From contig JAJQCQ010000080.1 in assembly GCA_021202635.1 (NCBI GenBank), positions 1 to 64,000 of the forward strand: a stretch of 64,000 nt of DNA, written 5' to 3'. How positions within the stretch are numbered: the first letter of the stretch is position 1; each line of letters opens with the position of its first letter. A program made the translations under genes and the position numbers. Of the stretch, positions 16,440-25,936 are shown one piece after another. The notes below the pieces were generated by a model, which was not told where the DNA came from, did not search any database, and saw nothing but the letters and a program-made list of their open reading frames with translations. Source of the stretch: Lachnospiraceae bacterium. GTDB taxonomy: Bacteria > Bacillota > Clostridia > Lachnospirales > Lachnospiraceae.

Positions 16440-17439
16440 AATGATCCAACTCCTCCACGGAAAGCCTCGCGTTTTTCAGCCAGGCAATCATCTTCTCCTG
16501 AAGCTGCTCATCCTCCGGCAGCTGCAATACCATCTCACCCTTTGCCACACCGTCCAGGTTCCGCGTATTCGCATAAAGGATGTTGACCGGGGACTTAAAC
16601 GCCAGCACCATATTTCCAATGACCGGTTCAAAGGACGAGTTTTCGGAAAAGACGATACGCACACACCGTTTTCCCTTCATCTCTGCCACATTCTCATAGC
16701 CCTGATAAATCAGGCGTCTGGCTTCCTTTGACTTCGGAGCCAGGAAGATGTCCTCCACCGTACCGTGCTCCACCAGATGCCCGTGGTCAATGATCGCCAC
16801 ATGGCTGCAGATCTCCTGTACAACCGCCATCTCATGCGTAATCACGACAATCGTGATCCCATACTTGCGGTTGATCTCCTTCAGAAGCTGCAGAATCGAC
16901 TTCGTCGTCTGCGGATCCAGCGCGCTCGTCGCCTCATCGCACAGCAGAATCTTCGGATCCGACGCCAGCACACGGGCGATGGCGACACGCTGCTTCTGTC
17001 CGCCGGAAAGCTGCGCCGGATAGGCGCTCGCTTTCTCCTCCAGATCCACGTCCTTCAGAAATTCCAGTGCCTTTTTGCGCGCCTCAGATTTCTTTACTCC
17101 GGCCAGCTCCATCGGAAAGCATACGTTGTCCAGCACATTCCGCTGCATCAAAAGATTAAAATGCTGGAAAATCATGCCGATATTTTTGCGCTTCTCCCGC
17201 AGTTCTTTATCCGAAAGGGAAGACAGATCCTGCCCGTCCACGATCACCGTCCCGGCCGTCGGCCGCTCCAGAAAATTCAGACAGCGCACCAGCGTACTCT
17301 TCCCCGCGCCGGACATACCGATGATCCCGTAAATATCGCCCTTATAAATGTCCAGACAGACGTCCGCGAGCGCGTGTACCTCTGTGTTTTTCTGCCGGAA
17401 TTCCTTGTCCACATGCTGTATTTTAATAATTGGTTCCAT
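16429..17439 (-). CDS. metN: Methionine ABC importer ATPase MetN with NIL domain
   Basis: The protein of about 336 residues has Walker A GMSGAGKSTL, signature LSGGQKQR, Walker B ILLCDEATSALD and the H-loop VITHEM. A C-terminal NIL (ferredoxin-like) domain at about 260-336 binds methionine and causes transinhibition in the family. The start was placed at the ATG at 17439 because GGAG lies five bases upstream. A longer in-frame reading from 17532 would add 31 residues without homology. It powers MetI/MetQ. Confidence 0.92.
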   Translation of the reverse strand: MEPIIKIQHVDKEFRQKNTEVHALADVCLDIYKGDIYGIIGMSGAGKSTLVRCLNFLERPTAGTVIVDGQDLSSLSDKELREKRKNIGMIFQHFNLLMQRNVLDNVCFPMELAGVKKSEARKKALEFLKDVDLEEKASAYPAQLSGGQKQRVAIARVLASDPKILLCDEATSALDPQTTKSILQLLKEINRKYGITIVVITHEMAVVQEICSHVAIIDHGHLVEHGTVEDIFLAPKSKEARRLIYQGYENVAEMKGKRCVRIVFSENSSFEPVIGNMVLAFKSPVNILYANTRNLDGVAKGEMVLQLPEDEQLQEKMIAWLKNARLSVEELDHYVG

Positions 17440-17601
17440 AACTGCTCCGTTCATATTCAGATGATGAAAAGCTGCCTGAAATCGGCTTCTTTTTTCATCA
17501 CGTATCATAGCACACTTGCATAGAAACTGCACGATTTTTTTTCACCATTTATAACCTGCGGTGAAGCCATATTCTTCAGGGGAGGACATTCCTATCCCTG
17601 C

Positions 17602-17637
17602 AAAAAGACCGCTCGATCTGTTTACAGAGAGCGGTCT
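17602..17637 (-). terminator. Intrinsic terminator between metQ and metN
   Basis: On the minus strand AGACCGCTC (17637-17629) pairs with GAGCGGTCT (17614-17606) and is followed by TTTTG. It lies after metQ and before metN, so it should make metQ mRNA more abundant than metNI mRNA, or separate the two units. Confidence 0.8.
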
Positions 17638-17728
17638 CTTTCGACTACCTATTGTATCCTGCCGGTTTTGCATCCGTAATTCCGGCTCCCCGGTCACATG
17701 CTTTGCAGCTGTGATCCCATAAGTTCTG

Positions 17729-18595
17729 TTATTCGGTCACCGCTTCTGTCTCGGTCTCCGCCTCCTCCACCGGCTCTTCATACGGCACTACGGAACCGTC
17801 ATAGGTCTCGGTGATAAATTCTTTGATCTCATCCGACTGCAGCACCGCTACCAGCGCCTGAATGCCTTCGTCTTCCTCATTACCGGCCTTCACTACAAGT
17901 ACATTCGCATAGGTCGAAGCCGCCTCAGAATCAGAAGTCTCAAATGCAATCGCATCAGAGGAGGAAAGTCCCGCGGACAGCGCATAGTTGCCATTCACGA
18001 CCGCAAACGCCACCTCGCTGGTGTACTGCGCGACCTGCGCCGCCTCTACCTCGATGATCTCAATGTCAAGGTCATCCTTAAAGGATACCACATCGTTCGC
18101 GGTAACGGTCAGGTCCGCGTCCTCCGGGAGAGTCAGCACCCCGTTCGCCTCCAGAAGCAGGAGCGCTCTCGCCTCGTTGGTCGTATCGTTCGGAACCGCG
18201 ATCACGTCGCCGTCCTCCAGATCATCCAGGCTGGACTTTGTGCCAATATAAATGCCCATCGGCTCATAATGAATCTTCGCCACGCTCACCAGATCCGTAC
18301 CCTGCTCTTCATTGAAGCTCTCCAGATACGGTGTGTGCTGGAAATAGTTCGCGTCAATCTCGCCCTCATCTACTACCAGGTTCGGCTGTACATAATCTGT
18401 GAACTCCGTCACCTGCAGATCCCATCCGTCCTCAGCCAGGATCTCCGCTGCCTTCTCCAGAATCTCTGCGTGCGGTGTCGGGGAAGCCGCTACGGTGATC
18501 ACCTTGTCCTCGTCTGCCGATGCCGTAACAGAAAGTCCCGCCACTGCCGTAACCGCCAGACTTACTGCCAGTAACTTCGCGATTGTCTTTTTCAT
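17729..18595 (-). CDS. metQ: Methionine-binding protein MetQ, without lipobox
   Basis: The 288-residue NlpA/MetQ-family solute-binding protein has Sec signal MKKTIAKLL... ending ASA-DE near residue 27. It shows family motifs such as ASPTPHAEIL, VDEGEIDANYFQH and VPNDTTNEARAL. No cysteine is visible anywhere, so the usual lipoprotein anchor is missing; signal peptidase I cleavage is likely. The last 16 residues are a Glu/Thr-rich acidic tail (EEPVEEAETETEAVTE). Order on the minus strand is metQ, terminator, metN, metI. It captures methionine outside the membrane and delivers it to MetNI. Confidence 0.9.
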   Translation of the reverse strand: MKKTIAKLLAVSLAVTAVAGLSVTASADEDKVITVAASPTPHAEILEKAAEILAEDGWDLQVTEFTDYVQPNLVVDEGEIDANYFQHTPYLESFNEEQGTDLVSVAKIHYEPMGIYIGTKSSLDDLEDGDVIAVPNDTTNEARALLLLEANGVLTLPEDADLTVTANDVVSFKDDLDIEIIEVEAAQVAQYTSEVAFAVVNGNYALSAGLSSSDAIAFETSDSEAASTYANVLVVKAGNEEDEGIQALVAVLQSDEIKEFITETYDGSVVPYEEPVEEAETETEAVTE

Positions 18596-18675
18596 AATGA
18601 TGTCCTCTCTTTCTCTGATAAAGCCAGATATAGTGCAGCCGCCAGGCGGCTGCCAGTTCGTTGTTTCTGTGCTAC

Positions 18676-18704
18676 ATGATAAACCCGGAAAGCGGATTCG
18701 TCAA
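18676..18704 (-). promoter_or_regulatory. Promoter of metQ
   Basis: Minus strand TTGACG, 17-base spacer, TATCAT, about 80 bases before the metQ start. Just upstream lie an inverted repeat TTATAA(7)TTATAA at 18727-18745 and TATAACCAGCTATAG. A similar TTTATAACCTGC occurs before metN. These could be regulator sites, but no regulator was identified. No SAM riboswitch or T-box is apparent. Confidence 0.7.
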
Positions 18705-18775
18705 ATTTTTTCTGACTATAGCTGGTTATAAGGAAAATTTATAACGCACATGGCTTATTTGCAAACTCCGATAAA

Positions 18776-19771
18776 TCATTCCGTCTTTACATACCTCTGA
18801 TTTCTGCTTTGTGGTTTATCCGGGATGGACATCCGAACAAGTCCCAGCTCTATCGCGGGATGAAGATAATTCCGGCGGAAAGTCTCTCTGGATTTTAATC
18901 CCAGTCTATCCATCAGAGTTTTCCCTGTATACGGAACGTTATATTCCATAACCCCCAGTAGTTTTCTGACATATTCGGACAGCTGCGAGCTTTCTTCATC
19001 CATCTGCACCGCGATATCATCCAGAATCGCATCAATCTGCGACAGCATAAATTCTATAAATGCGTTCGATTTTCCCTCCACATGACACCTTGCAATCGCA
19101 GCATAATATTTCTCCTGGAATCGCTCAATCTGACTTTCCAAAGGAATATATACAAAAACAGTTTTCCACTTTGAGAGAATCGCAGTTTGCCATAACCGCG
19201 CCATTCTGCCATTGCCGTCTGCAAATGGATGAATAAATACGAATTCATAGTGAAACACACAGCTAAGAATCAGCGGATGAATCTTGTTCCTCGATTCCTC
19301 CATCCAGCCAAAAAGGTCTTCCATAAGCTGCGGAACCATTCTGGCCGGCGGAGCCATAAAGATGCACTCATCGCCGTGGAATACTCCTTCCTCACCCCGA
19401 CGGAAAATACCGGATTCCTCCACAACATATTTTGTCATAATCCCATGAAACCGCTTCAGGTCTTCGATACTCCATGGATTTAGTTCATCCAGAAGTTCAT
19501 ATGCCGCATAAGCATTTTTTACTTCTTGAATCTCCTTCTGCTCGCCCAGCACAGTTTTTCCATTTATAACGTCCCTCACCTGCCCAAGTGTAAGAGAATT
19601 TGCCTCAATTTTCAGAGAGGAATGAATCGAACGGATTCGGTTATTCTTCCTCAGGTGCGGCTTAGAATCCAGGCTGCCAACCGCAGTAATCCTTCCGATT
19701 TTTTCCGAAACAGAAGCCACACAGGACAGCATTTCGTTTGTTATGCTAAAAGGCGGTTCATAATTCTCCAT
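18776..19771 (-). CDS. Fic-domain protein with N-terminal inhibitory motif
   Basis: The 331-residue protein has the Fic core HPFADGNGRMARLW near residue 187 with the catalytic His. An N-terminal SLKIEAN resembles the (S/T)xxxE(G/N) inhibitory helix of class II Fic proteins. A C-terminal winged-helix-like segment (about 265-330) follows. Family members transfer AMP or other groups to proteins; the target is unknown. The start was set at 19771, with GGAGGA eight bases upstream. It stands alone between metQ and the fructan cluster, with no antitoxin gene beside it, which agrees with self-inhibition. Confidence 0.88.
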   Translation of the reverse strand: MENYEPPFSITNEMLSCVASVSEKIGRITAVGSLDSKPHLRKNNRIRSIHSSLKIEANSLTLGQVRDVINGKTVLGEQKEIQEVKNAYAAYELLDELNPWSIEDLKRFHGIMTKYVVEESGIFRRGEEGVFHGDECIFMAPPARMVPQLMEDLFGWMEESRNKIHPLILSCVFHYEFVFIHPFADGNGRMARLWQTAILSKWKTVFVYIPLESQIERFQEKYYAAIARCHVEGKSNAFIEFMLSQIDAILDDIAVQMDEESSQLSEYVRKLLGVMEYNVPYTGKTLMDRLGLKSRETFRRNYLHPAIELGLVRMSIPDKPQSRNQRYVKTE

Positions 19772-19899
19772 TCTTCCTCCATATCTGCAAACGTAAATTC
19801 TCACTGTGAAGCGGATTCACGACTTGCGTATTATCTTGCTTATTTACTTGCTCATTATACCGCATATTGCCAAAGGATCAAGATGATTTTTTTATCAGA

Positions 19900-19935
19900 A
19901 AATGGCATTCGGTCCTGATATACCGAATGCCATTT
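19900..19935 (-). terminator. Terminator of the fructan operon
   Basis: AAATGGCATTCGG (19900-19912) pairs perfectly with CCGAATGCCATTT (19923-19935). On the minus strand it is followed by TCTGATAAAAAAATC rather than a clean T-run. It lies 21 bases past the GH32 stop. Confidence 0.7.
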
Positions 19936-19956
19936 CCAAATGCATTACTCTTATTT

Positions 19957-22356
19957 TTAATAGATGCCACCCATCCGCGCCACATAAAGCGCGCTGACTG
20001 TCACATCACCATCCTCTGCAAAAACCGACACGCCGTCCGCGTCTTCCACCTCCGGGTAAGCCCGCATGGAAATCGCTTTCCGGTCGTTGAAAAAAGCTTC
20101 TATGACAGAACGGTCCAGATAGACTTCGATGGTCAGCGAATCGGCCGCATCCAGCGCAAAAGCGCCTGAGACATACCCCGTCGTAGAGCCGGCTCCCCGG
20201 TCGGTGGTCTCTCCATGGATGGTCTGATCGGAACCATCATAGTAATAGCTCACCGCGCGCTCTTCGGCCGCGCTTTCGAGCACCTTCAGGCCATATTTCG
20301 CCGCAGAGGCATCTGCAAAGCTGACCCGCACATAAAGCATGTCTTCATGAATTTCACTGAGCAGCTCATTCGCTTCCCCGACAGTAAGCTCCGCCGCATC
20401 CACGAGAACCTCTTCCTCCAGCGTATGAAGGGTCTCCGACGGCTTAATCATCAGGTCGCTCCCGTCCTCATTCAGCCAGAGGATGCGGGCAATTCCGGCG
20501 TTGTGCGCCCAGCCTGCGGCCGCCTGCTCCGCCACAGAACGCTGATCCTGCATGATGCTGAACATGGTGGCTTCCCCGGTATTCGGGTCAACAAACGCGC
20601 TTGGTCCGGTAAACACATTATCCCCGTAATCCATGATGGTCGGTCCGGCTTCAAAATCCGCGTCCGGCGTAAAGGTGCCGCTCTCGTAGTCGAATGTGCC
20701 GATAAAATAATACACCTTATTATCCGCGGAAGATGCCGGCGCCGGGGAAATGATAAACACATCTTTGGAGACCGTACCCTCTTCATTGGAAAGATTAAGC
20801 AGCACAGGCAGCTCCCAGCTGGTGCCGTAGGTCATGCTCTGATCCGGCATCTCATAGATGGGACCGACATACTGCCAGTCCATGTCAATCCGTCCATCGG
20901 ACAAAAGCTCCAGTGTCTCTGTTCGGTACAGCAGGGCCGTTCCGCCGTTGCTCGACGCGCTTCCGGAGCAGATGAGCATATACCACACACCTTCATGCTC
21001 CCAGATGTACGGATCGCGGAATTCCCCCGCGCGTCCCTGGCCGTCCTGCTGAATCACCGCCAGTTCGTCATAGATGACCCATTCGGTCAGATCCGGGTCA
21101 CTTAAATCTGCCGGATAAGCAATTCCGATATTCTGGTTTGAAATCAGACCGTCAACCATGGAATAGCCGTCATTCCCGGCGGTAAAAAACAGCATCGGCA
21201 CTCCGTTTGCATCGTAGGCGGCATTCCCGGACCAGACGCCGTCCGGCACCACACTGTCCTTCGTCGGCACAATTGCTTCCTTTATCTGCTCCCAGTTCAC
21301 CAGGTCGTCGCTCACCAGATGCCCCCAGCAGATGTTCCGCCAGTAAGTACCGCTCATGTTTTCCTGGAAAAACAGATGATAGCGGCCGTTGTAATAACAG
21401 GGCGCGTGCGGCTCATTCATCCAGTACTGCAGCGGGCCGCTGTGATACTGCGGCTTATAGCGGTCTTCGGTCAGAATATTCTGCAGCCAGATGTCGGAAA
21501 AAGCAATCTCCGGCACCTCCACGCTATTATACGCTTCTGCAACCTCCTCTGCGGTCAGAGCTCTCTGGTACAGCTTCAGCTCGTCCATCAGGCCGCTGCA
21601 CATATTGATATAGCCCGCGCCAAGCCGGTCTGCCTCGCAGCTGCGCCCCACCAGGAGCTGTTTATTGGTTCCCGTGATGGCGCTGCCTTTTTCAATTTCC
21701 ATGCTGCCGACCAGTACACCATTCCGGTAAAGGCTCATTTCCCCATTCGCTCCGTCAAAGACTGCCGCGATGTGATTCCATTTGTATTTTTCCAGCTCCT
21801 CATCCGCCCATAAGGTCAGCCACTCACTTCCGGTACCGACTTCAAAACACAGCTTTCCAAAGCGCTGATAACCAAGCTGGAAACCCGCCATGCCGCTCTT
21901 GGAGCTCTGAGAAATAATCCCGGTCAGAGCCTGCGTGCCGTTCTCCTCTGCGAACGGGTCGTCCCATTCAAAGGTTCGCGGCGCAAACCAGACGCTGACG
22001 GAGAGGACATCGCCCTCCACCTTAATCGCACTTTTGCTGTAGGTAACACAGGTCGAATTGCCGTCAAACAGCAGGGAACCGCCGGAAATGCCCGTATCGC
22101 GCCACTGCGGATCCTGACTGTCCATATAAAGAGCGCTTGTATAGGTATAGCTCAGCTGTGCGTCTCCGGTCATGCCACTCAGGTCTGTGATCTCAATTCC
22201 GCTGCCCTCATCAAAGGAAAGATGCAGCAGCAGGCCATCCTCCTCAGCCGCCATAACCGGCTGCGTAAATGAAATGCCATACATGGTGGATAAAGCGAAG
22301 GTCGCCGCGCCCGCAAATGTTCCCTTTAAGAAATCTCTTCTTGAAATATTTTTCAT
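19957..22356 (-). CDS. Exported GH32 fructanase with LamG-like domain and Tat signal
   Basis: The 799-residue protein starts with twin-arginine signal SRRDFLKG, a hydrophobic stretch, and cleavage near VMAAEE (about 36). A LamG/concanavalin-like domain (about 40-270) probably binds glycan. The GH32 five-blade propeller (about 295-640) shows EFRDPY near 447 and the acid/base Glu of SWELPV near 513. The usual nucleophile motif WMNDPNG reads WMNEPHAP here, so the nucleophile would be Glu or lie elsewhere. A C-terminal beta-sandwich ends it. It should split levan, inulin or related fructans outside the membrane. It is the last gene of the permease-permease-SBP-GH32-GH32 operon. Confidence 0.85.
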   Translation of the reverse strand: MKNISRRDFLKGTFAGAATFALSTMYGISFTQPVMAAEEDGLLLHLSFDEGSGIEITDLSGMTGDAQLSYTYTSALYMDSQDPQWRDTGISGGSLLFDGNSTCVTYSKSAIKVEGDVLSVSVWFAPRTFEWDDPFAEENGTQALTGIISQSSKSGMAGFQLGYQRFGKLCFEVGTGSEWLTLWADEELEKYKWNHIAAVFDGANGEMSLYRNGVLVGSMEIEKGSAITGTNKQLLVGRSCEADRLGAGYINMCSGLMDELKLYQRALTAEEVAEAYNSVEVPEIAFSDIWLQNILTEDRYKPQYHSGPLQYWMNEPHAPCYYNGRYHLFFQENMSGTYWRNICWGHLVSDDLVNWEQIKEAIVPTKDSVVPDGVWSGNAAYDANGVPMLFFTAGNDGYSMVDGLISNQNIGIAYPADLSDPDLTEWVIYDELAVIQQDGQGRAGEFRDPYIWEHEGVWYMLICSGSASSNGGTALLYRTETLELLSDGRIDMDWQYVGPIYEMPDQSMTYGTSWELPVLLNLSNEEGTVSKDVFIISPAPASSADNKVYYFIGTFDYESGTFTPDADFEAGPTIMDYGDNVFTGPSAFVDPNTGEATMFSIMQDQRSVAEQAAAGWAHNAGIARILWLNEDGSDLMIKPSETLHTLEEEVLVDAAELTVGEANELLSEIHEDMLYVRVSFADASAAKYGLKVLESAAEERAVSYYYDGSDQTIHGETTDRGAGSTTGYVSGAFALDAADSLTIEVYLDRSVIEAFFNDRKAISMRAYPEVEDADGVSVFAEDGDVTVSALYVARMGGIY

Positions 22357-22529
22357 AGTTTCTGTCTACCCCCTGATTGTGGCGCAGTCTGTATCATAGT
22401 TCCATATGCACAGGTTCACGATACAGACTACTAATTCATTTGTGGCCAGCTGCTCGTTCCGCAATCTCTTTTTATACATTCATGTGAAACGAAGAATTCC
22501 CGACATTCCTCAGTCGCAGAATTTTGCTT

Positions 22530-24011
22530 TCACGAGCGCAGCTCATATTTCTCCACTTCCAGATCCACACGTCCGTCCACCTCGAAGCTGATCCCGTCCG
22601 CACTCAATGGTGTGTAAATCGCCGTCGTGAGCGCCTGCTCCCCGTCATTCACAAACACTTCCACGCTATACTGGTCCAGCAGAATCCGCAGCTTCAGCCT
22701 GCCTCTCTGCTGCCGCACAAAGCAGCGGCGCTCATGAACCACATCACGGCAGCAGCCGGAATTGTTCCGATCCAGCTTCAGCACAGAGTTTTTGGGATTA
22801 TAGGAAATCATGGTATAATGCCGGCTTCCCCTGGCCAGCCGAATCCGAAAGCGTTCGTAGCTCTCTTCTTCGCTCGGAGTCAGAGTAACCGTCAGATCAA
22901 TCCTGCGGCCAAAAACTCCCTGTAAGGTATTTTCGTTGCAGAGCGACATCCGGTGGTAAACCCGATGCCCACGCAGCGCCTCAATTTCCCGGATCGGCAT
23001 CTGCAGCAGCTTTCCATCGACGATGCGCAGCTCTCTGGGGATCGTCATTTGCCCAATCCAGCGGGAACGCCCGGATGGAGCCACACAGGCGTCCCAGTTC
23101 TGCATCCAGCCGATCATAATCCGGCGTCCGTCCGGCGCCTGCACGGTCTGCGGCGCATAAAAATCAATGCCGTAATCAATTGCCCCCAGATTCTCCCGCT
23201 CGAAGTGCTTCTTCTCCCGGTCATACTGGCCGATCAGGTACATCGTGCCATTTCCGTTGTGAAACTCCAGGCCGCTCTGGCTCATCTCCTGCGGGCTGGT
23301 CAGGATCACCGTTTTCCCGTCCAGTTCAAACAGATCCGGGCACTCCCACATCCTCCCGAACTCGTTATAGGAGCGGTCTACAATCGTCTCAAAATTCCAG
23401 TGGAATCCATCTTTCGAGCGGTACAGCAGCAGAGAACCGCTGCCATCCTCGGTGCGGTTTCCCACAATGCAGGCGAAGGAGCCGTCCTCTTCCCGCCACA
23501 GCTTCGGATCGCGGAAATCCAGGCGGCTGCCCCCTGCGGGCAGGCTCGTCTCATCGAGAACCGGATTGGCTTCATACTTTTCATAATTCAGGCCATCGCC
23601 GACTGCCATACACTGCGTCTGAACCGTTTTCTGTCTCCCATCCTCACACATTTCTTCCCGCACGCCGGTATACATCAGCAGCTGCCGGCCGTCTGGAAGT
23701 TCGGTCGCACTTCCTGAGAAGCAGCCGAAGCCATCATAGTCCTGATCCGGAGCCAGCGCGCACGGCAGATATTCCCAGTGAAGCAAATCCCGGCTGAGGG
23801 CGTGCCCCCAGTGCATGGGCCCCCATTCCAGGCTGTAAGGGTGATACTGGTAAAAAAGGTGATACGCCCCATTATAAAAAGAGAAGCCATTCGGATCGTT
23901 CATCCAGCCAATACGCGGGGTCAGATGATAAGCGGGACGCTCCTCATCCGAAATGAAGCGGGCATATTTTTCCTCATACTCACGCGCCTTTTTCAATTTT
24001 TCAGTCGTCAT
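22530..24011 (-). CDS. Intracellular GH32 beta-fructosidase / sucrose-6-phosphate hydrolase type
   Basis: The 493-residue enzyme has all GH32 motifs: WMNDPNG (nucleophile Asp), DFRDPK, and WECPDLF (acid/base Glu), with a C-terminal beta-sandwich. No signal peptide is present. The family name often used is sucrose-6-phosphate hydrolase, but no PTS gene is nearby. With an ABC importer upstream, cleavage of unphosphorylated fructo-oligosaccharides or sucrose is more likely. The start was set at 24011, near AAAGGAT and GAGAGG. Gap to the exported GH32 is 173 bases. Confidence 0.9.
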   Translation of the reverse strand: MTTEKLKKAREYEEKYARFISDEERPAYHLTPRIGWMNDPNGFSFYNGAYHLFYQYHPYSLEWGPMHWGHALSRDLLHWEYLPCALAPDQDYDGFGCFSGSATELPDGRQLLMYTGVREEMCEDGRQKTVQTQCMAVGDGLNYEKYEANPVLDETSLPAGGSRLDFRDPKLWREEDGSFACIVGNRTEDGSGSLLLYRSKDGFHWNFETIVDRSYNEFGRMWECPDLFELDGKTVILTSPQEMSQSGLEFHNGNGTMYLIGQYDREKKHFERENLGAIDYGIDFYAPQTVQAPDGRRIMIGWMQNWDACVAPSGRSRWIGQMTIPRELRIVDGKLLQMPIREIEALRGHRVYHRMSLCNENTLQGVFGRRIDLTVTLTPSEEESYERFRIRLARGSRHYTMISYNPKNSVLKLDRNNSGCCRDVVHERRCFVRQQRGRLKLRILLDQYSVEVFVNDGEQALTTAIYTPLSADGISFEVDGRVDLEVEKYELRS

Positions 24012-24127
24012 ATATCCTTTTTCCTCTCTCAATGCTAATATAGCCAAAGACGGGCAGATTACAATATCCGCCCGTCTTCTTTCCATAATCTTATTGTTTA
24101 TGACCCGGGCACCAAAGTGGCATCATT

Positions 24128-25780
24128 TTATTCCGCTTCCTGATAACGGGTATACGCATCCGTATAAACCTCAAGCAGCTCGTCCATTCCGCAGGTGTTG
24201 ACCAGCTTAGTCTTATAAGCTTCCCACTCATCATCGGTCGGACCGCCGTTCTGGATCCAGAGTGCTTCCTGCTCGGAAACCGCGCTCTCAAAATCGGACT
24301 TATACCAGTCGATCGTATCCAGCTCGTCAGCAGTATATACGCAGTCAATCGGATAGCAGGTCGGATCGCTGACAAAGGTCATCCAGTATTCACTCAGGTC
24401 GGTCAGACGCTCAATCGCACGATCCTCCATGTAGAAATACTCATTGTAATATTCGCTCAGGATCAGCTTCGGTCCATAGACCTCATACTCACTCTTGAGC
24501 TCGCCCGCTGATTTTCCGTACAGCTCCTGGCTCTCTTCGTCCGTGATGCTCAGCCACATGCCGTCCTCATCCTGCTCAGTGAAATACACGCCGATCGGGC
24601 CATACTGCAGCTGCATCACTGCTTCGCCGTCATACCACTGGTCAAAGAACGCCAGCAGATTTTCCGGAGTCTCGCATGCACTTGTGATGCTCAGGTTGCC
24701 GCTGTTTGTACCGCCGCCGGTACGCACGGTCACATTGTAGGAGCCGTCCGGGCCAGCCAGTACCGGAAGGAATACATAGTCATCCGCGTAGTCGCCCATC
24801 AGCTCTTCAATATACCACCAGGTACCTACACCCACATAGCCCTGCTGGCATTTTGCCATATACTGTGTATCAGACTGGCTGAATACCTCAACGTCGATCA
24901 GGCCGTCCGCATACCAGTCATGGAAATAAGTAACCGCCTCACGGTATCCATCCGTTACGCAGGCAAAGCCAACTTCGCCGTCGATCACCTGAATGTCACT
25001 GATGACATCATTCGGCCAGTTTGTGAAACCAAAGCCGGCGTAGAAAATGTTCTGTCCCCAGCACCACTGGTCAAAGCCAAAGCTCATCGGAATCGTGGAA
25101 CCAGCGTCATTGCCATAATACTTCGCGCTCATATCATTCTCCTGGAACGCAACCAGCGCGTCATGCAGCTCATCCAGAGTCGTCGGAACCTCCAGTCCAA
25201 GATCATCCAGCCATGCCTTATTAATCATGCTGAACTGCGGAATCGTGTAGATTGAATAGTCTTCTTCGTCGCCGATACCAGCGGTTCCCATCTGCTCTGC
25301 TGCCGGAAGTCCATAGATGCCGCCGTCGTCCATGGTGATCGCGGAACGAATCTCCGGATGCTCTTCCAGGATCGCGGTCAGGTTCGGCATATACTCCTCT
25401 GTGATATACGGAGTCAGGTCAATGAATGTGCCGTCGTCGCCATACTGCGCCAGGTCATAGTTGCTGAAGCCTACACCGATGAATGCGTCCGGCAGCGTAT
25501 TGCCCGCGATGCGGATGCTGACCTGCTCGGAAACACTGTCGCTCATCGTATCCCAGTTGATGGTAATGCCGACATTGTCCGCCATCTCGTTTAATACGGT
25601 ATTGTCGTCATAGCCTGCGCTCAGTGCGGACTGTGCGCCTACGATAGAGAACTCGGTCTGGCCCTCTGCCGCCTTCGCCGTAAGCTCAGCTGCGCCGCCG
25701 ACCATTCCTGCCAGTGCAAAGCTGGCTGCTCCCGCTGCGGAACCCTTCAAAAAGTCTCTTCTGGTAATTGTTGCTGTCAT
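24128..25780 (-). CDS. Sugar-binding protein (family 1) with Tat signal
   Basis: The 550-residue extracellular solute-binding protein of the LplA/YtcQ type begins MTATITRRDFLKGSAAG, a twin-arginine signal, with cleavage near TAKAAE (about 37) and no lipobox Cys. The domain body carries Trp/Tyr/Asp-rich segments usual for oligosaccharide binding. It is encoded after its two permeases and before two GH32 genes, so the ligand is probably fructan-derived. The start has AGGAGG upstream. How it is held at the membrane without a lipid anchor is not clear from sequence. Confidence 0.88.
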   Translation of the reverse strand: MTATITRRDFLKGSAAGAASFALAGMVGGAAELTAKAAEGQTEFSIVGAQSALSAGYDDNTVLNEMADNVGITINWDTMSDSVSEQVSIRIAGNTLPDAFIGVGFSNYDLAQYGDDGTFIDLTPYITEEYMPNLTAILEEHPEIRSAITMDDGGIYGLPAAEQMGTAGIGDEEDYSIYTIPQFSMINKAWLDDLGLEVPTTLDELHDALVAFQENDMSAKYYGNDAGSTIPMSFGFDQWCWGQNIFYAGFGFTNWPNDVISDIQVIDGEVGFACVTDGYREAVTYFHDWYADGLIDVEVFSQSDTQYMAKCQQGYVGVGTWWYIEELMGDYADDYVFLPVLAGPDGSYNVTVRTGGGTNSGNLSITSACETPENLLAFFDQWYDGEAVMQLQYGPIGVYFTEQDEDGMWLSITDEESQELYGKSAGELKSEYEVYGPKLILSEYYNEYFYMEDRAIERLTDLSEYWMTFVSDPTCYPIDCVYTADELDTIDWYKSDFESAVSEQEALWIQNGGPTDDEWEAYKTKLVNTCGMDELLEVYTDAYTRYQEAE

Positions 25781-25886
25781 GATTGTTTCCTCCTTATGAT
25801 ATGTTTGATTTTTGATTGTTCATTGATAAGTTCATTCGTTGCTGTTTTTCGTGTTATTTCACTCTGTCTTACTTTTCTATCTATCC

Positions 25887-25914
25887 TCTGCGCGGCACAA
25901 TCGGCTCGCGCAGA
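25887..25914 (-). terminator. Stem-loop between permease and binding-protein genes
   Basis: TCTGCGCG (25887-25894) pairs with CGCGCAGA (25907-25914). It lies in the 156-base gap before the binding-protein gene. No T-run follows directly, so it may stabilise or process mRNA rather than terminate. Confidence 0.5.
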
Positions 25915-25936
25915 AGAGAAACCGTAATTTTTCAAA

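Noticed and set aside
18596-18775. SAM riboswitch (S-box) or T-box before metQ
   Set aside because: The leader after the promoter is only about 80 bases, and no S-box core or T-box (TGGNACC-type) sequence is seen. A transcription-factor site is more likely.
18776-19771. Fic toxin-antitoxin pair
   Set aside because: No small antitoxin gene lies beside it; an N-terminal inhibitory-type motif within the same chain explains its control better.
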